DNA of 64,000 nucleotides from assembly GCF_044901685.1 (NCBI RefSeq), contig NZ_JBJDPS010000003.1:124001-188000 (forward strand). Reading direction: 5' to 3'. The stretch is from Micromonospora_G sp044901685 (GTDB lineage: Bacteria > Actinomycetota > Actinomycetes > Mycobacteriales > Micromonosporaceae). Position numbers and translations under genes: made by a program. Position 1 is the first letter of the stretch. Each line of letters begins with the position of its first letter. The notes below the pieces were generated by a model, which was not told the origin of the DNA, made no database searches, and saw nothing but the letters and a program-made list of their open reading frames with translations. Positions 34,494 through 44,900 of the stretch are shown here, in pieces.

Positions 34494-35060
34494 CTACCTG
34501 AGCCAGGGGTTGCGTCGCACGATCGGCAGCCGGGCCCACCCTCTGCCCAGGCCGAGGGTGTCACCGGCGGCCGTCAGCGCGATTCCGGCGAGTACGGCCG
34601 CGTCGATGAGGTGGTCGTCCAGGAAGGGGTTGTTCTCCGGGGGCAGGACCGCCGTCCACATCATCAGGAGCAGCAGGCCACCGGCGACCGCCGTGACCCG
34701 CAGGCCGATGCCGAGCAGCAGCGCCACGCCGATGGCGACGAGCGCGGCCATGAAGAGCCAGTCGGCCCACGCGGCACCGGCGATGCCGTTGTAGAAGCCC
34801 TTGAACGGTCCGGCGGCGCCGAACTTGAGGAAGCCCTCGGTGGGGCTGCCACCGTTGATCCAGGCCGCCTTCGCCTCGGTCTCGTGGCCGAGCCCGAAGA
34901 GCTTGTCGAGAAAGGCCCAGAGGAACGTCCACCCCAGGGCGATACGGAGACCGGCCCAGACGTACCGGACGGCCCGGTGCGGGGCGGCTTCGGTACGCCA
35001 CTGCTCGTCGACCGCCCGGTCGACCCGGGCGGCGGTGGGGCGCTCGGCAAATGCGGTCAT
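34494..35060 (-). CDS. DoxX-like membrane protein
   Basis: This 188-residue protein has four predicted helices (RIALGWTFLWAFLDKLFGLG; WLFMAALVAIGVALLLGIGL; VTAVAGGLLLLMMWTAVLP; HLIDAAVLAGIALTAAGDTLGLG). That is the layout of DoxX-type subunits, here with a long extracytoplasmic loop (AAWINGGSPTEGFLKFGAAGPFKGFY) as in the thiosulfate:quinone-type DoxD/DoxX proteins of actinobacteria. It probably takes part in membrane redox chemistry. The ATG at 35060 removes 33 non-conserved residues of the longer frame. A DosR box at 35165-35178 lies upstream, so it belongs to the hypoxia island. Confidence 0.82.
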   Translation of the reverse strand: MTAFAERPTAARVDRAVDEQWRTEAAPHRAVRYVWAGLRIALGWTFLWAFLDKLFGLGHETEAKAAWINGGSPTEGFLKFGAAGPFKGFYNGIAGAAWADWLFMAALVAIGVALLLGIGLRVTAVAGGLLLLMMWTAVLPPENNPFLDDHLIDAAVLAGIALTAAGDTLGLGRGWARLPIVRRNPWLR

Positions 35061-35164
35061 CGTGTCCACGTCCCTTCTGAACGGTCCCGGTCGGGTGCTC
35101 CGGCTGGTTCCATTCGACTCCGGTCCGTACGGCGCGGGCAGGGCCGGCGGTCCCGTCATCGGGC

Positions 35165-35178
35165 GGGACCTTCGACCC
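35165..35178. promoter_or_regulatory. DosR box upstream of the DoxX-like gene
   Basis: GGGACCTTCGACCC, 105-118 bp before the DoxX-like start, shares GGGACCTTCG with the boxes at 29603 and 33189. It sits between an unrelated gene's stop and the DoxX start, so this gene is its only reasonable target. Confidence 0.72.
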
Positions 35179-35258
35179 GTCCCGCGCGGTACGTCCGGCG
35201 CGACCCGTACGGCGCACCCCGTCCGGGGAGCGGGACGGGACGGGACGGCGGGTGGGCG

Positions 35259-36308
35259 TCAGGCGTTCGCGCGTACGCCGTTGATCGTCGTGGTTCCCCA
35301 CTGGGCCGGAAACCCGAAGGCGTTCAGGAAGGCGGCCGGGAAGTTGAGGTCCGGGGTGGTCAGTCCGTCGAGTTCGGCGAGCTGCTCCGCGGAGAGGACG
35401 ACGTCGAGCGAGGCCAGGTTCGCCTCCAGTTGCCCGACGGTCCGGGCACCGATGATCGTCGAGCTGACCATGGGCTGCTGACGGACCCAGGCCAGCGCGA
35501 CCGAGGCGACCGTGGTGCCGAGCGTGTCGGCGATCCGGCGGAGCGCGTCCAGCACTTGGAAGGTGCGCTCGTGCAGGTGTCGGCCGACGAACGCCCCGCG
35601 ACCGGCACCGGCCGGGCTCTGGTTGTCGCGGGTGTACTTCCCGGTGAGCATGCCGTTGGCGAGCGGGCTCCACGGAATCACGCCGAGACCGAGTTCGCGG
35701 GCCGCGCCGAAGAGTTCACCTTCGGACGTACGCTCCAGCAGGTTGTACTCGACCTGGATCGCGGCGAACGGGGTCCACCCGCGCCATTCGGCGATGGTCG
35801 CCATCCGCGCCACCGCCCAGGCCGGCGTGTCGGAGAGCCCCACGTAGCGCACCTTGCCCTGACGGACCAGGTCGTCCAGGGTGGAGACGGTCTCCTCCAC
35901 GGGCGTGTGCGGGTCCCAGTTGTGCTGCCAGTAGATGTCGAGATAGTCGGTGCCGAGACGGCCCAGCGACTCGTCGACGTGGCGGCGGATCGCCTTGCGG
36001 CCGGTGCCACCGTTGTTCGGGTCGCCGGGATCCATGCTGAGCGCGAACTTGCTGGCGATGACCAGGCGGTCCCGCAAACCGGGATGTTTGCCGAGGTACG
36101 CGCCCAGCACCTCCTCGGCGCGGCCGCCCATGTAGACGTTGGCGGTGTCGACGAAGTTGCCGCCGGCCGCCAGGTAACGGGACAGGATCTCGGTGGAGGT
36201 GGCCTCGTCGGCGCCCCAGGAGGGATCGCCGAAGGTCATCGTGCCGAGCGCGAGCGGGCTGACCCGGAGACCGGTGCGACCCAGGGTGCGAAAGTCGGTC
36301 AGACTCAT
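35259..36308 (-). CDS. Aldo/keto reductase
   Basis: This 349-residue NADPH-dependent oxidoreductase is a TIM barrel with the full catalytic tetrad D54, Y59, K87 and H129 (NFVDTANVYMGG; VIASKFAL; IYWQHNWD) and the C-terminal cofactor segment STIIGARTVGQLEANL. It resembles the YajO/Tas-like group. It lies 67 bp downstream of the SDR gene on the same strand and probably shares its TetR-controlled promoter. The natural substrate is unknown. Confidence 0.92.
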   Translation of the reverse strand: MSLTDFRTLGRTGLRVSPLALGTMTFGDPSWGADEATSTEILSRYLAAGGNFVDTANVYMGGRAEEVLGAYLGKHPGLRDRLVIASKFALSMDPGDPNNGGTGRKAIRRHVDESLGRLGTDYLDIYWQHNWDPHTPVEETVSTLDDLVRQGKVRYVGLSDTPAWAVARMATIAEWRGWTPFAAIQVEYNLLERTSEGELFGAARELGLGVIPWSPLANGMLTGKYTRDNQSPAGAGRGAFVGRHLHERTFQVLDALRRIADTLGTTVASVALAWVRQQPMVSSTIIGARTVGQLEANLASLDVVLSAEQLAELDGLTTPDLNFPAAFLNAFGFPAQWGTTTINGVRANA

Positions 36309-36375
36309 TGGAACTCGTCTCTTTCCTCAAATTTCAGTGAAGTTGGTGGTAAATCACGCCTGAGCGAAGGCTGGT

Positions 36376-37215
36376 TCAGCCGGGAAAGTCGGTGGCGGCG
36401 GCGAGCGCCCTACCCGCCTCGAGTTCGCCGAGCCGTCCGGTCAGCGCGCCCCGGATCGCCCGGTAGGCGTCACTGCCGAGCACCAGCCGACGCGGTGCCG
36501 GGGTGACCTCGGCCGATTCGATGATCGCCTTGGCGACCCGGTACGGATCGCCCGGCGCGGACCCGGTCAGGTTTCCGCCGGAACCCTCGATGTAGCGGCG
36601 CACGTCGCCAACGGGCGTCTTCGCGTACGCGTCGCTGGCGGGCGCGATCGACATGGCCGCACCGAACCCCGTACGGACGCTGCCGGGCTCGACCATGGTG
36701 ACGCCGATGCCGAACGGCGCGACTTCACCGATGATCGATTCGAGGAAGCCCTCGACGCCCCACTTCGATGCGTGGTAGATGCTGGCTCCCGGGCTGCTGA
36801 TCTGGGCGCCCATCGTGGTGGTCTGGATGATCCGGCCGCCACCCTGTGCCCGGAGGAAGGGCAGGACCGCCCGTACCAGTTGGATCGGACCGGTCATGTT
36901 CACCGCGACCTGCTCCGCGATCACCTCGTCCGACAGTTCCTCCGCCGCCCCGATCGCCGCCAGTCCGGCATTCGAGAGGACCACGTCGATCCTGCCCAGT
37001 TCCGTGAACGCGCGGGCGGCGACGGCTCGCACCGCCGCCGTGTCGGTGACGTCCAGGGTCTCGGTCCACACCTTGCCCGGGTAGGCCCGCTCCAGATCAA
37101 CCAGCCGTTCCGTCCTGCGCGCTGTCGCGGCGACCCGATGGCCGGCGACCAGCAACCGCTCGGTCACGGCCCGCCCGATGCCCGCCGACGCACCCGTCAC
37201 GAACCACGTCGCCAT
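36376..37215 (-). CDS. Short-chain dehydrogenase/reductase (SDR)
   Basis: This 279-residue Rossmann-fold oxidoreductase has the cofactor motif TGASAGIG (about 7-14), VLSNAGLAA (NAG motif) and active site IYHASKWGVEGF. The ATG at 37215 directly precedes the conserved ATWFVTGAS; a GTG at 37230 adds five residues and is less likely. It is divergent from a TetR gene with three operator copies between them, and is followed by the aldo/keto reductase. Confidence 0.9.
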   Translation of the reverse strand: MATWFVTGASAGIGRAVTERLLVAGHRVAATARRTERLVDLERAYPGKVWTETLDVTDTAAVRAVAARAFTELGRIDVVLSNAGLAAIGAAEELSDEVIAEQVAVNMTGPIQLVRAVLPFLRAQGGGRIIQTTTMGAQISSPGASIYHASKWGVEGFLESIIGEVAPFGIGVTMVEPGSVRTGFGAAMSIAPASDAYAKTPVGDVRRYIEGSGGNLTGSAPGDPYRVAKAIIESAEVTPAPRRLVLGSDAYRAIRGALTGRLGELEAGRALAAATDFPG

Positions 37216-37239
37216 CTCCGCACCCCTCACAAATCAAAT

Positions 37240-37251
37240 CCAACCGGTTGG
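37240..37251. promoter_or_regulatory. TetR operator copy 1
   Basis: CCAACCGGTTGG is a perfect 12-bp palindrome 25 bp upstream of the SDR start. Read on the minus strand the longer motif CCAACCAACCGGTTGG matches the copies at 37287 and 37374. Confidence 0.7.
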
Positions 37252-37286
37252 TTGGCTCCAACGCTAAGGAGCGGCGCCGGGAGAGT

Positions 37287-37303
37287 CAACCATCCAGTTG
37301 GTT
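37287..37303. promoter_or_regulatory. TetR operator copy 2
   Basis: CAACCATCCAGTTGGTT repeats the CAACCAWCCRGTTG motif in the middle of the divergent region. Confidence 0.65.
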
Positions 37304-37373
37304 TCATGCTGTGACTCGCGTCTCACCGGCGGGGGCGGGTCGAGTAGGACGCGTCGTCAGGCTCGACGAATGG

Positions 37374-37387
37374 CAACCAACCAGTTG
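37374..37387. promoter_or_regulatory. TetR operator copy 3
   Basis: CAACCAACCAGTTG lies 19-32 bp upstream of the tetR ATG, suitable for autorepression. Confidence 0.65.
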
Positions 37388-37405
37388 AATTGTTAGCCTG
37401 GGGTC

Positions 37406-37975
37406 ATGTCCTACGACTCGGCAGCCACCCGCGCCCGCCTGCTGGAAGCGGCCTACCGGGAGTTCGCGGAGCGAGGGCTGGCCGGCGCCCGGGTGGACCG
37501 GATCGCCGCCGCCGCACAGGCGAACAAGCAGGCGATCTACGCCTACTTCGGCTCGAAGGAGAACCTGTTCGACGCGATGCTGGCCGAGCGCCTGAGCGTG
37601 CTGTCGGACACCGTGCCGTTCGACCCCGACGACCTCCCGGGCTACGCCGGGGCACTCTTCGACGCCCTCAACGCCACACCCGAACTGCTCCGCCTGACCA
37701 ACTGGCGGGCGCTGGAACGCAACGACACCGGCCCCGGCTGGGTGGAGTCCCACACGGCGAAGGCAAAGGAACTGCGGGCCGCGATGGGCCTGCGGGACGA
37801 GGCGACCGCGATCGACATCCTGGAGATCGTGATCGCCGTCAGCAGCGCCTGGGTCAGCGTGCCCAGCGAGCTCAGGACGGTTGGCAGCGAGGATCCGGAC
37901 AAACGGCAGCACGCGCACCGCGCGGTTGTCGTCGCGGCGGTCACGGCCATCCGGGACGCCCTCACCAACGACTGA
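37406..37975 (+). CDS. TetR-family transcriptional regulator
   Basis: This 189-residue protein has an N-terminal HTH (TRARLLEAAYREFAERGLAGARVDRIAAAAQANKQAIYAYFGSKENLFDAML), clearly TetR, and a ligand domain resembling TetR_C_35/YcdC-type. It is divergent from the SDR/aldo-keto reductase pair and very likely represses both sides through the three CAACCAWCCRGTTG sites. Confidence 0.92.
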   Translation: MSYDSAATRARLLEAAYREFAERGLAGARVDRIAAAAQANKQAIYAYFGSKENLFDAMLAERLSVLSDTVPFDPDDLPGYAGALFDALNATPELLRLTNWRALERNDTGPGWVESHTAKAKELRAAMGLRDEATAIDILEIVIAVSSAWVSVPSELRTVGSEDPDKRQHAHRAVVVAAVTAIRDALTND

Positions 37976-38023
37976 CAAAACTCCCCGCCGAGTGGCGGGC
38001 GTCACAGCCCCCGAGGTTGACCC

Positions 38024-38037
38024 TGACATTAATGTCA
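38024..38037. promoter_or_regulatory. Palindrome TGACATTAATGTCA in the promoter of the second SDR gene
   Basis: This perfect 14-bp AT-rich palindrome follows TTGACC (38017-38022), a possible -35 box, and lies just before TTTAGC/TAGCTT at 38041-38048, a possible -10. An operator inside an 18-20-bp spacer is characteristic of MerR-type activation, but no MerR gene is nearby. Confidence 0.5.
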
Positions 38038-38092
38038 ATCTTTAGCTTTGGCTGAGCAAGCGAAACCAGCCGAACAGCGTAAGGAGATTGCG

Positions 38093-38848
38093 ATGCCCGG
38101 GGCTTTGACAGGACGGAGCGCGCTCGTAACCGGAGGGTCGCGGGGTATCGGGGCCGGGATCGCGCGCCGGTTGGCGCGCGAAGGTGCGGATGTCGTCATC
38201 ACCTACCGGAAGTCGCGCGAGCAGGCCGAAGAGGTTGTCGCCGACCTGGCCGCTCTCGGGGCGAAGGCGTTCGCCGTGCAGGCGGACCAGTCTGTTCCGC
38301 ACGAGGCGTCCACCGCCGTCGAGCAGGCCGCCGGATACCTGGGCGGCCGGATCGACGTGCTGGTGAACTCCGCCGGCGTGGCCGTCATGGGCACGGTCGA
38401 CCAGGTGGACCTGGACCTCCTCGGCGGGATCCAGCAGATGATGGCCACGAATGTGCTGGGAACCATCGTCACCACCCACTCGGCGGCTCGTTTCCTGCCC
38501 GATGGCGGGCGCGTCATCCTGGTCGGAAGCATCGTCGCCCACCGCATCCCCACCCCCGGCGTCGCCGAGTACGCCGCGAGCAAGGCGGCGATCGGTCAAC
38601 TCGGTCGCGGCTGGGCACGCGACTTCGGCTCACGCGGCATCACCGTGAACGTCGTGCAGCCGGGAGCGACCGACACGGACATGAACCCCGCGGACGGGCC
38701 GAACGGAGCCGCCCAGGTGGCCATGACGCCGCTCGGACGCTTCGGCACCACGGACGACATCGCCAGGGCGGTCGCCTTCTTCGCGAGCGACGACGCCGCG
38801 TTCATCACCGGCTCGTTGTTGACCGTCGACGGCGGCATCAGCATCTGA
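38093..38848 (+). CDS. SDR-family oxidoreductase (FabG-like)
   Basis: This 251-residue protein has cofactor motif TGGSRGIG (13-20), NSAGVAV, catalytic Y-x-x-x-K in EYAASKAAIGQL and the C-terminal FITGSLLTVDGG of classical FabG-like SDRs. The ATG at 38093 has AAGGAG upstream; an earlier start at 38048 would add 15 residues without a ribosome site. The substrate is not predictable. It is preceded by the palindrome at 38024 and followed by a strong terminator. Confidence 0.92.
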   Translation: MPGALTGRSALVTGGSRGIGAGIARRLAREGADVVITYRKSREQAEEVVADLAALGAKAFAVQADQSVPHEASTAVEQAAGYLGGRIDVLVNSAGVAVMGTVDQVDLDLLGGIQQMMATNVLGTIVTTHSAARFLPDGGRVILVGSIVAHRIPTPGVAEYAASKAAIGQLGRGWARDFGSRGITVNVVQPGATDTDMNPADGPNGAAQVAMTPLGRFGTTDDIARAVAFFASDDAAFITGSLLTVDGGISI

Positions 38849-38925
38849 TCCGGTAGCGACACACGAAGCTCCGCCGCCGGGGACGGTGGTCGACGGCGGG
38901 TGCGGGCGGCCTGCCGCCGAAAGAC

Positions 38926-38967
38926 GTGGTCAGAGCCTCCCCGACGACCTGGGGAGGCTCTGACCAC
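38926..38967. terminator. Perfect 17-bp hairpin terminator
   Basis: Arms 38926-38942 and 38951-38967 pair perfectly around an 8-nt loop between the convergent SDR and subtilase genes. Confidence 0.8.
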
Positions 38968-38993
38968 TACCGCTGGCGGATCGGTTGGCTACC

Positions 38994-41900
38994 TCAGAGG
39001 CGCGGGTCCTGCTGGACCTTCAGGGCGTTGAGGATCGGGTCGCCCTCGCCCTTCTCGCGGGTGAACTGGATCTTCAGATCGCCACCGGTGTGCTCGACGG
39101 TGACCATGTTCGTGTCCGCTGTCAGCGCACCCACCTTCGCCTGCACGTCGTGGTCGTAGAGCACGACCTTGCCGTCGACCAGCACATCGAAGGCACGCTT
39201 GCCGGCCTTGACCTTCTCGATCTCCGCGAAGTCGAGGCCGATCCGGTACGTCCCCGCAGGGGCGTTCCTGAACACGTAGCTGAACGTCTCGTCGCTCCGC
39301 TGGGTGCGGAACAGCGCATCGTCCCTGGTGCCGGCGATGTCGGCCTTGGTGGTACGCACCCTGCCGCCGACGTAGCCCCACGACCGCGAGCCGAGCGCCT
39401 GGTCGGGTGACCAGACGAAGCCGTCCGCCCCGACGTATCCGGATCCACCCACGTCGACGCCCTTCCAGTAGGCCGAGGTCGCCAGACGAACCGGCTTGAG
39501 CTGGGTATCGCCCTTGGCGGCGTTCGCCACAACGAGCACGTCCCCGACAAGCACGCCGGGCGCGACGCCGGCGTTGTTGGCCGTCACCGTGACCGTGGTG
39601 GACTTGCCGACCGCGAGCGTGACCGCGCCGGACACGGCCGCGCCCGCGAGGGTCAGCCACGGAAGGTCGGCGGCCTCGTGCCCGCCGTCGCTGGTGCGCT
39701 TCTGCTCGCTGATCCGCACTTCGAGCGGGGCGGAGCCGGTGTTGGTGACGGTCATGTCGGCCGTCGCCTTCTGGCCCCGGTCGAGGAGCCAGTCGAGATC
39801 AGCTCCGGTGACGGTGGCGACGCCCGTGGTCAACGCCGTGTCGACCACCTCGGCCTGGTCCTTCTTGGCGAGGGTCACGGGGCGGCTGACGGTGACGTAG
39901 TTCGGCGCCTCGACCTGCACGGTGTTCCCGCCGAGCAACGCCTGTGCCTTCCACCGGCCCTTCGCGTCGGTCGTGATGACCCGCTCACCGGCCGGTCCCC
40001 GGAGCGTGACGATCGCGCCCTCGATCGGCTTGCGGTCGTTCGCGTCGGTGACCGTGCCCTCGATCGTGCCCGCCGCCGGGAGGCTGTACTCCAGCCCCAG
40101 GCCGGCCTTCAGGACTGGCTGGTCGAAGGAGTACTGGCTCGCGGGGTTGCGCGTCAGGCTCTCCAGCCCGACCGTCGCCGACGACCCCCGGGTGAGCGGG
40201 TTGTCGCCGCCCACGCCGTCGCCGTACCCGATCTGGATCCGTCCGTCCGCGATCAGGGTGACCGAGAAGCTCACGCGAGCCGTCGGGTCACTGTAGAAGG
40301 CGACGTTCCGCCACTCGACGACCTGCGCCGCCAGCCCGTCGACCTCGGTCGTACCGAAATAGATGCCCGCCTCGTCGTCGACGACGAGGTCGTCCCAGAG
40401 CGGATAGATCGCGTCGATCGGGTACGGCGACGGCAGTGCCGTGTTGCTCCCCGACGTGTCGGCGCGGTCGAAGGTCAGCGTGCCGTTTGTCGTCACGCAC
40501 ACGCCGTCCCAGGCCGTGTCGTAGAACGGTTGGAGGAAGTTCGAGCCGAACCACAACACGCCGCAGAGGTCGTCGCCGTGCCACCCGGACTCCTCCGTGC
40601 CCTGGCGGTAGAGCCCGTCGGTCACCTTCATCGAGTACGAGCGACCGGCGGGAGCCACCGGCACGGGACCCGGATCCGGCTGCTCGGGCTGTTCCTCCGG
40701 CTCCGCCTCGTCCGCGCGTGGGTCGAGCGTCACACGCAGCGCCGCGATGGTCGGGGCCGCCAACCCCTTCGAGCCCCGCAGTTCCACGGTCAGCGGACCG
40801 CCCTCGTGCTTCACGACGGCGGTACGCCAGTCGGCGGCGTTCGGCCCCACGGACGCGGCCGGATCGTACGCGTACTCCGTCAGCGTTCCGTCCACGAGGA
40901 CGTCGAACACCCGCTTGCCCCTGGCCACCCTCTCGATCTCGGCAAACCCGAACTCGATCGCGTAGGTGCCCTTGGGCGCGTCGGGGAAGCGATAGAACAG
41001 TTGCTTGTCCGGCGTGGTGCGCTGCGACTGGAACAGCGCGTCGTCCGTCGTGCCGGCGATCCCGGCCTTCGTGGAGGTGACCTTCGTCTTGCCCTCGTAG
41101 CCCCACGACTTCTTGCCGGCGGCCTGGTCGGCGAACCAGGTGTAGCCCGAGCCGTCGGTGAGCTTCGAGCCGCCGACGTTGACGCCGACCTGGTACTTCG
41201 TGGTCGTGAGCGTTACCGGGACGTAGGTCTTGGACTGGCGTCCGGAATCGGACCGCACCACGACGTTCGCGCCGAGGACTCCGGGCTTGGCGCCCTTCGA
41301 GGAGATCGAGACCTTGACGGTCGTCGACTGACCCGGGGCGAGGGTGCCGCCGGTCGACGAGAGCGACAGCCACGGCAGGTCGGTGATCAGGTCGTCCTCG
41401 ACGTCGACAAGCACGACGTCGTCGGCGATCTGGTCCGCCGCCCACAGCGCGCCGGTCGAGTCGGTCTCCAGGCCGCCGCCCTGACCCGCCTTCTGGCCCG
41501 GGAACCACCACGCGTTCACCAGCGAGCAATCGTCGGGGTCGACCTGGAGCAGGCGGGTGGGCCTGTTCGAGGTGAGGTCGGTGTACCAGATGGTGTCGGA
41601 CGCCTGGTTGTAGGCCAGGCCCATCACCTCGGGCAGCGGCGGGGCGCAGAAGGACAGCAGCGCACCCGGATTGTCGTGCGACGTACCGGCGACGGTCCCG
41701 ATCATGCCGTTCGCCCGGCCGCCGACGTAGAACACGTCCTCCGTCGGGTTGTAGGCGAGTCCAGTCAACTGCAGGGTGGACCAGTCACCCTTGATCTGCC
41801 TCGTCTCCTTCCCGGTCTCCCGGTTGAAGCAGTGGATGTAGCTGGCGGGGCTGTCCTCCATCTGGCACATGTCACCCGTCTTGGTGTCGAGTGCCATGTC

Positions 41901-44900
41901 GAACGCCCGGTACGCGGGGTTCCACGACGCGTCGAAGACCTTTCCGGTCCGCTTGCCGGTCACCGTGTAGGCGGTGTTGGTCCGCGCGTTGTAGTCGTGG
42001 ACCCAGACGTCGCCGTCGTACCCGATGCCGGAGGGCTCCTTTTCCTCGGTCCTGCCGGGGATGGCGATCCGGGTGATGACGTCTCCGCCGGAGGTCGCGC
42101 CGATCTTGGCAGCCGCCTGCGCCTCCGCAGCGCTCGACGTGGCACCCTTGCCGTCGACGCTCGACGGTTTCATGCCGCTCGCGCCGGTCTTCCAGGCGGC
42201 GAGGTCGATCGTGCTGGCCGCACCCGTGCCGGTGCGTCCGGTGGCGCCGGCGGCGTCAAGGTCGGGGTGCCGCGCGGCCTCGCCCAGGTTGTACGTGAGT
42301 GGGGCGGAACCGTTGTTGGTGAGCGTCAGCGAGCCCACGCCGTTCTGGTCGGTACCCAGCAGCGCGTCGAGGCCGTTGGCCTTCAGGCCCGCGACACCCG
42401 TGGCCAGGCGTGCGTCGATCTTCGCCTTCGCGTAGAGCCGGTCGAGTGAGAAGGGGTAGGTCGCGGTCGTGTAGTTCGGCGAGTCGACGGTCATGGTGTA
42501 GCCGCCGACCGGAAGCTGGCGGTGCACGATGCCCGTCCCGTCGGTCGTGACGGTCTCGACGAGCCCGTTGCCGTTGCTGAAGGAGACCTTGGCCCCGGCG
42601 ACCGGCAGCCCGTCGTTCTGGTCGACGACGGTCGCGTCGAGGTACCCGAAGTCAGGCATGTCGTAGCTGACGACCATCCCGTCGTGCAGCACCGGGGCGC
42701 TGTCGGAGAACCGGATGCCGTCGACGCCGGCCCAGCCCTGGATGCCGGTGGTGGCGTGCGCGCCGGCAGTCACCGGGTCGTCGGTCCCGACGCCGTCGCC
42801 GTACCCGAAGATGACGGTGCCCGAACGGGTGAGCGTCGCCGAGAAGTTGACCGGCTCCGTGTACTCCGACCGGGTCGGATAGGCCCAGAGCCTGGCGTTG
42901 CGGTACTCGACGACAAACGCGTCCTCACCGTTGACCTTGGTGGCTGCCGTGAAGACACCGCCGCCGGGGGCGAACTCCACCGGACTCTCGACGTAGAACG
43001 GGAAGATGCCCGCGCCGCCGTAGCCGGGTCCGGTGGCGCCGTCCGGGGCGATCACGCCGCGCAGGCCGATGCCGAGGGTGTCGTGGCTGCCGTTGTAGAG
43101 CGCGATCGGGAACGGCAGTTTCACCGTGGCCCAGACACCACTGCCGAACGTGACCGGTTCGGTGCCGCGCAGGTACTCGCCCGCCGAGACGGCGCAACTG
43201 TAGCCGCCCTCGTCGACGACGAGCCCGACCGGGATCTCGGGTGACTCGTTTTGCGCGCCGACGGTCAGCGGGACCGTCGTTGGCGAGAAGCAGGCGTTCG
43301 GCTTCACGGCCAGCTTGTACGCACCTTCGGGGACGGCGGCGATCGTGAACGCGCCGTTGGCATCCGTGCGTACCGGCTTCAGCGGCGTGTCCATGACGGA
43401 GACGTCGGCGTTCAGGACGGGCCGCCTCTTGTCGTCGACGACCCTGCCGCTGATGTCGTGCCGCACGGCGGCCGTGAGCGGCAGCTTGACGGAGGTGTCC
43501 TGGCCGAGGGAGACCGTGACGTTGGCGGACGCGGTCAGGTAGCCGAAGACCTTGGTGCTCAGCCGGTATTCGCCGACCGGGAGGTTCGTCGTGAACCGGC
43601 CGTCCTTGTCGGTCCCGATCGAACGGCTGAACGGGCCGCTGATCGTCACGTCAGCGGCGGGGACCGGGGCGCCGTTGGCGGTGACGACACCGGTGAGGGT
43701 GCCGCCCTGCCGGGGCGCGAGTTCCAGCAGGCGGACGAGGTCGAGCCGGCCCTCGCCGTACTTGTTGTTGACCTCGGCGGTGCCGCCGCACTCGGAGTCG
43801 TCGACGTCGACGGCCGACTCGGCGAGCAGGCGGCGAGTCTGGTCGACCTGCCCGATCAGGGTCGGGTCGTAACTCCAGAGCGCCGCGACGCTGCCGGCGA
43901 CGTGGGGTGCCGCCATCGATGTGCCGGACATCTCGACGTAGCCGTTGTTCGGGTAGGCCGAACGGACGCCGGCACCCGGAGCGGAGATTTCGGGCTTGAT
44001 CCGGCCGCCTTGACCCTCACCCTTGCGGGAGAACGACGCGAGCGTGCCGTCCGACGCGTACGCGCCGACGGAGTAGGCGCTCTCGGCGGAGCCGGGCGAG
44101 GAGACGGTGTCGCAGGCCGCGTACGGCGTCGTGTTACCCGATGACCAGACGCTGAAAATGCCGGCGGCGGTCCATGCCTCGTCGATGGCCTGGAAAAAGT
44201 CGTCGAAGTTGTGCTCGACGGTCTGGCCCCACGAGTTGTTGATGACGTGGGGGCGCTTGGACGGGTCGGGGTTGTTCCCCTGGACGTCGGTCGGGGCGAG
44301 CAGCCACCAGCCGGACCGCAGCAGCGACTCGACGCCGGTGCTGTCGCAGCAGCCGTTCGTCGCGATCCACTGCGCGTCCGGGGCGACGCCGACGTGGTTG
44401 GTGCCGTCGTCGCCGACCATGGTGCCCATGGTGTGCGTGCCGTGCCCGTTGTCGTCGCAGGGCGCGCCCGTGCACGAGCCTCGGGTGGCCATCCAGTTGT
44501 AGTTGTGGTCGACGGAGCCGTCGGGCTTCGTGCCGCGGTACTGGTGCGTCAGGGCCGGGTGGTCGAACTGGACGCCCGAGTCGAGGTTGGACACGGTGAT
44601 GCCCGCGCCGGTGGCGCCCATGGCCCACGCCTGCGGGGCGCGGATGGCGTCCAGACCCCACGTGACGGTGTCGTCCTCACCGGCGGCCTTCGGGGTGGCG
44701 GGTCGGGCAGACTGGTCGGTGGGGAGTTTCTCGTCCACGGGCTCGACCAGCGCGACCTGCGGCGTCGCGTGGATCTCGGCGACCTGCACCCGCGTGGCCA
44801 CGTCGAGGGCGAGCTTCTCGGTGCCGCCCTTGACCAGCACGGCGTTGGCGATCGGGTAGGAGGTGTACTTGACGCCGGCCCGGTCGAGTTCGGTGGAGAC

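Noticed and set aside
39678..42449. Long plus-strand open frame inside the subtilase gene
   Set aside because: It is antisense to a gene with intact catalytic and domain motifs, is composed of Arg/Gly/Val/His-rich sequence and matches nothing recognisable.
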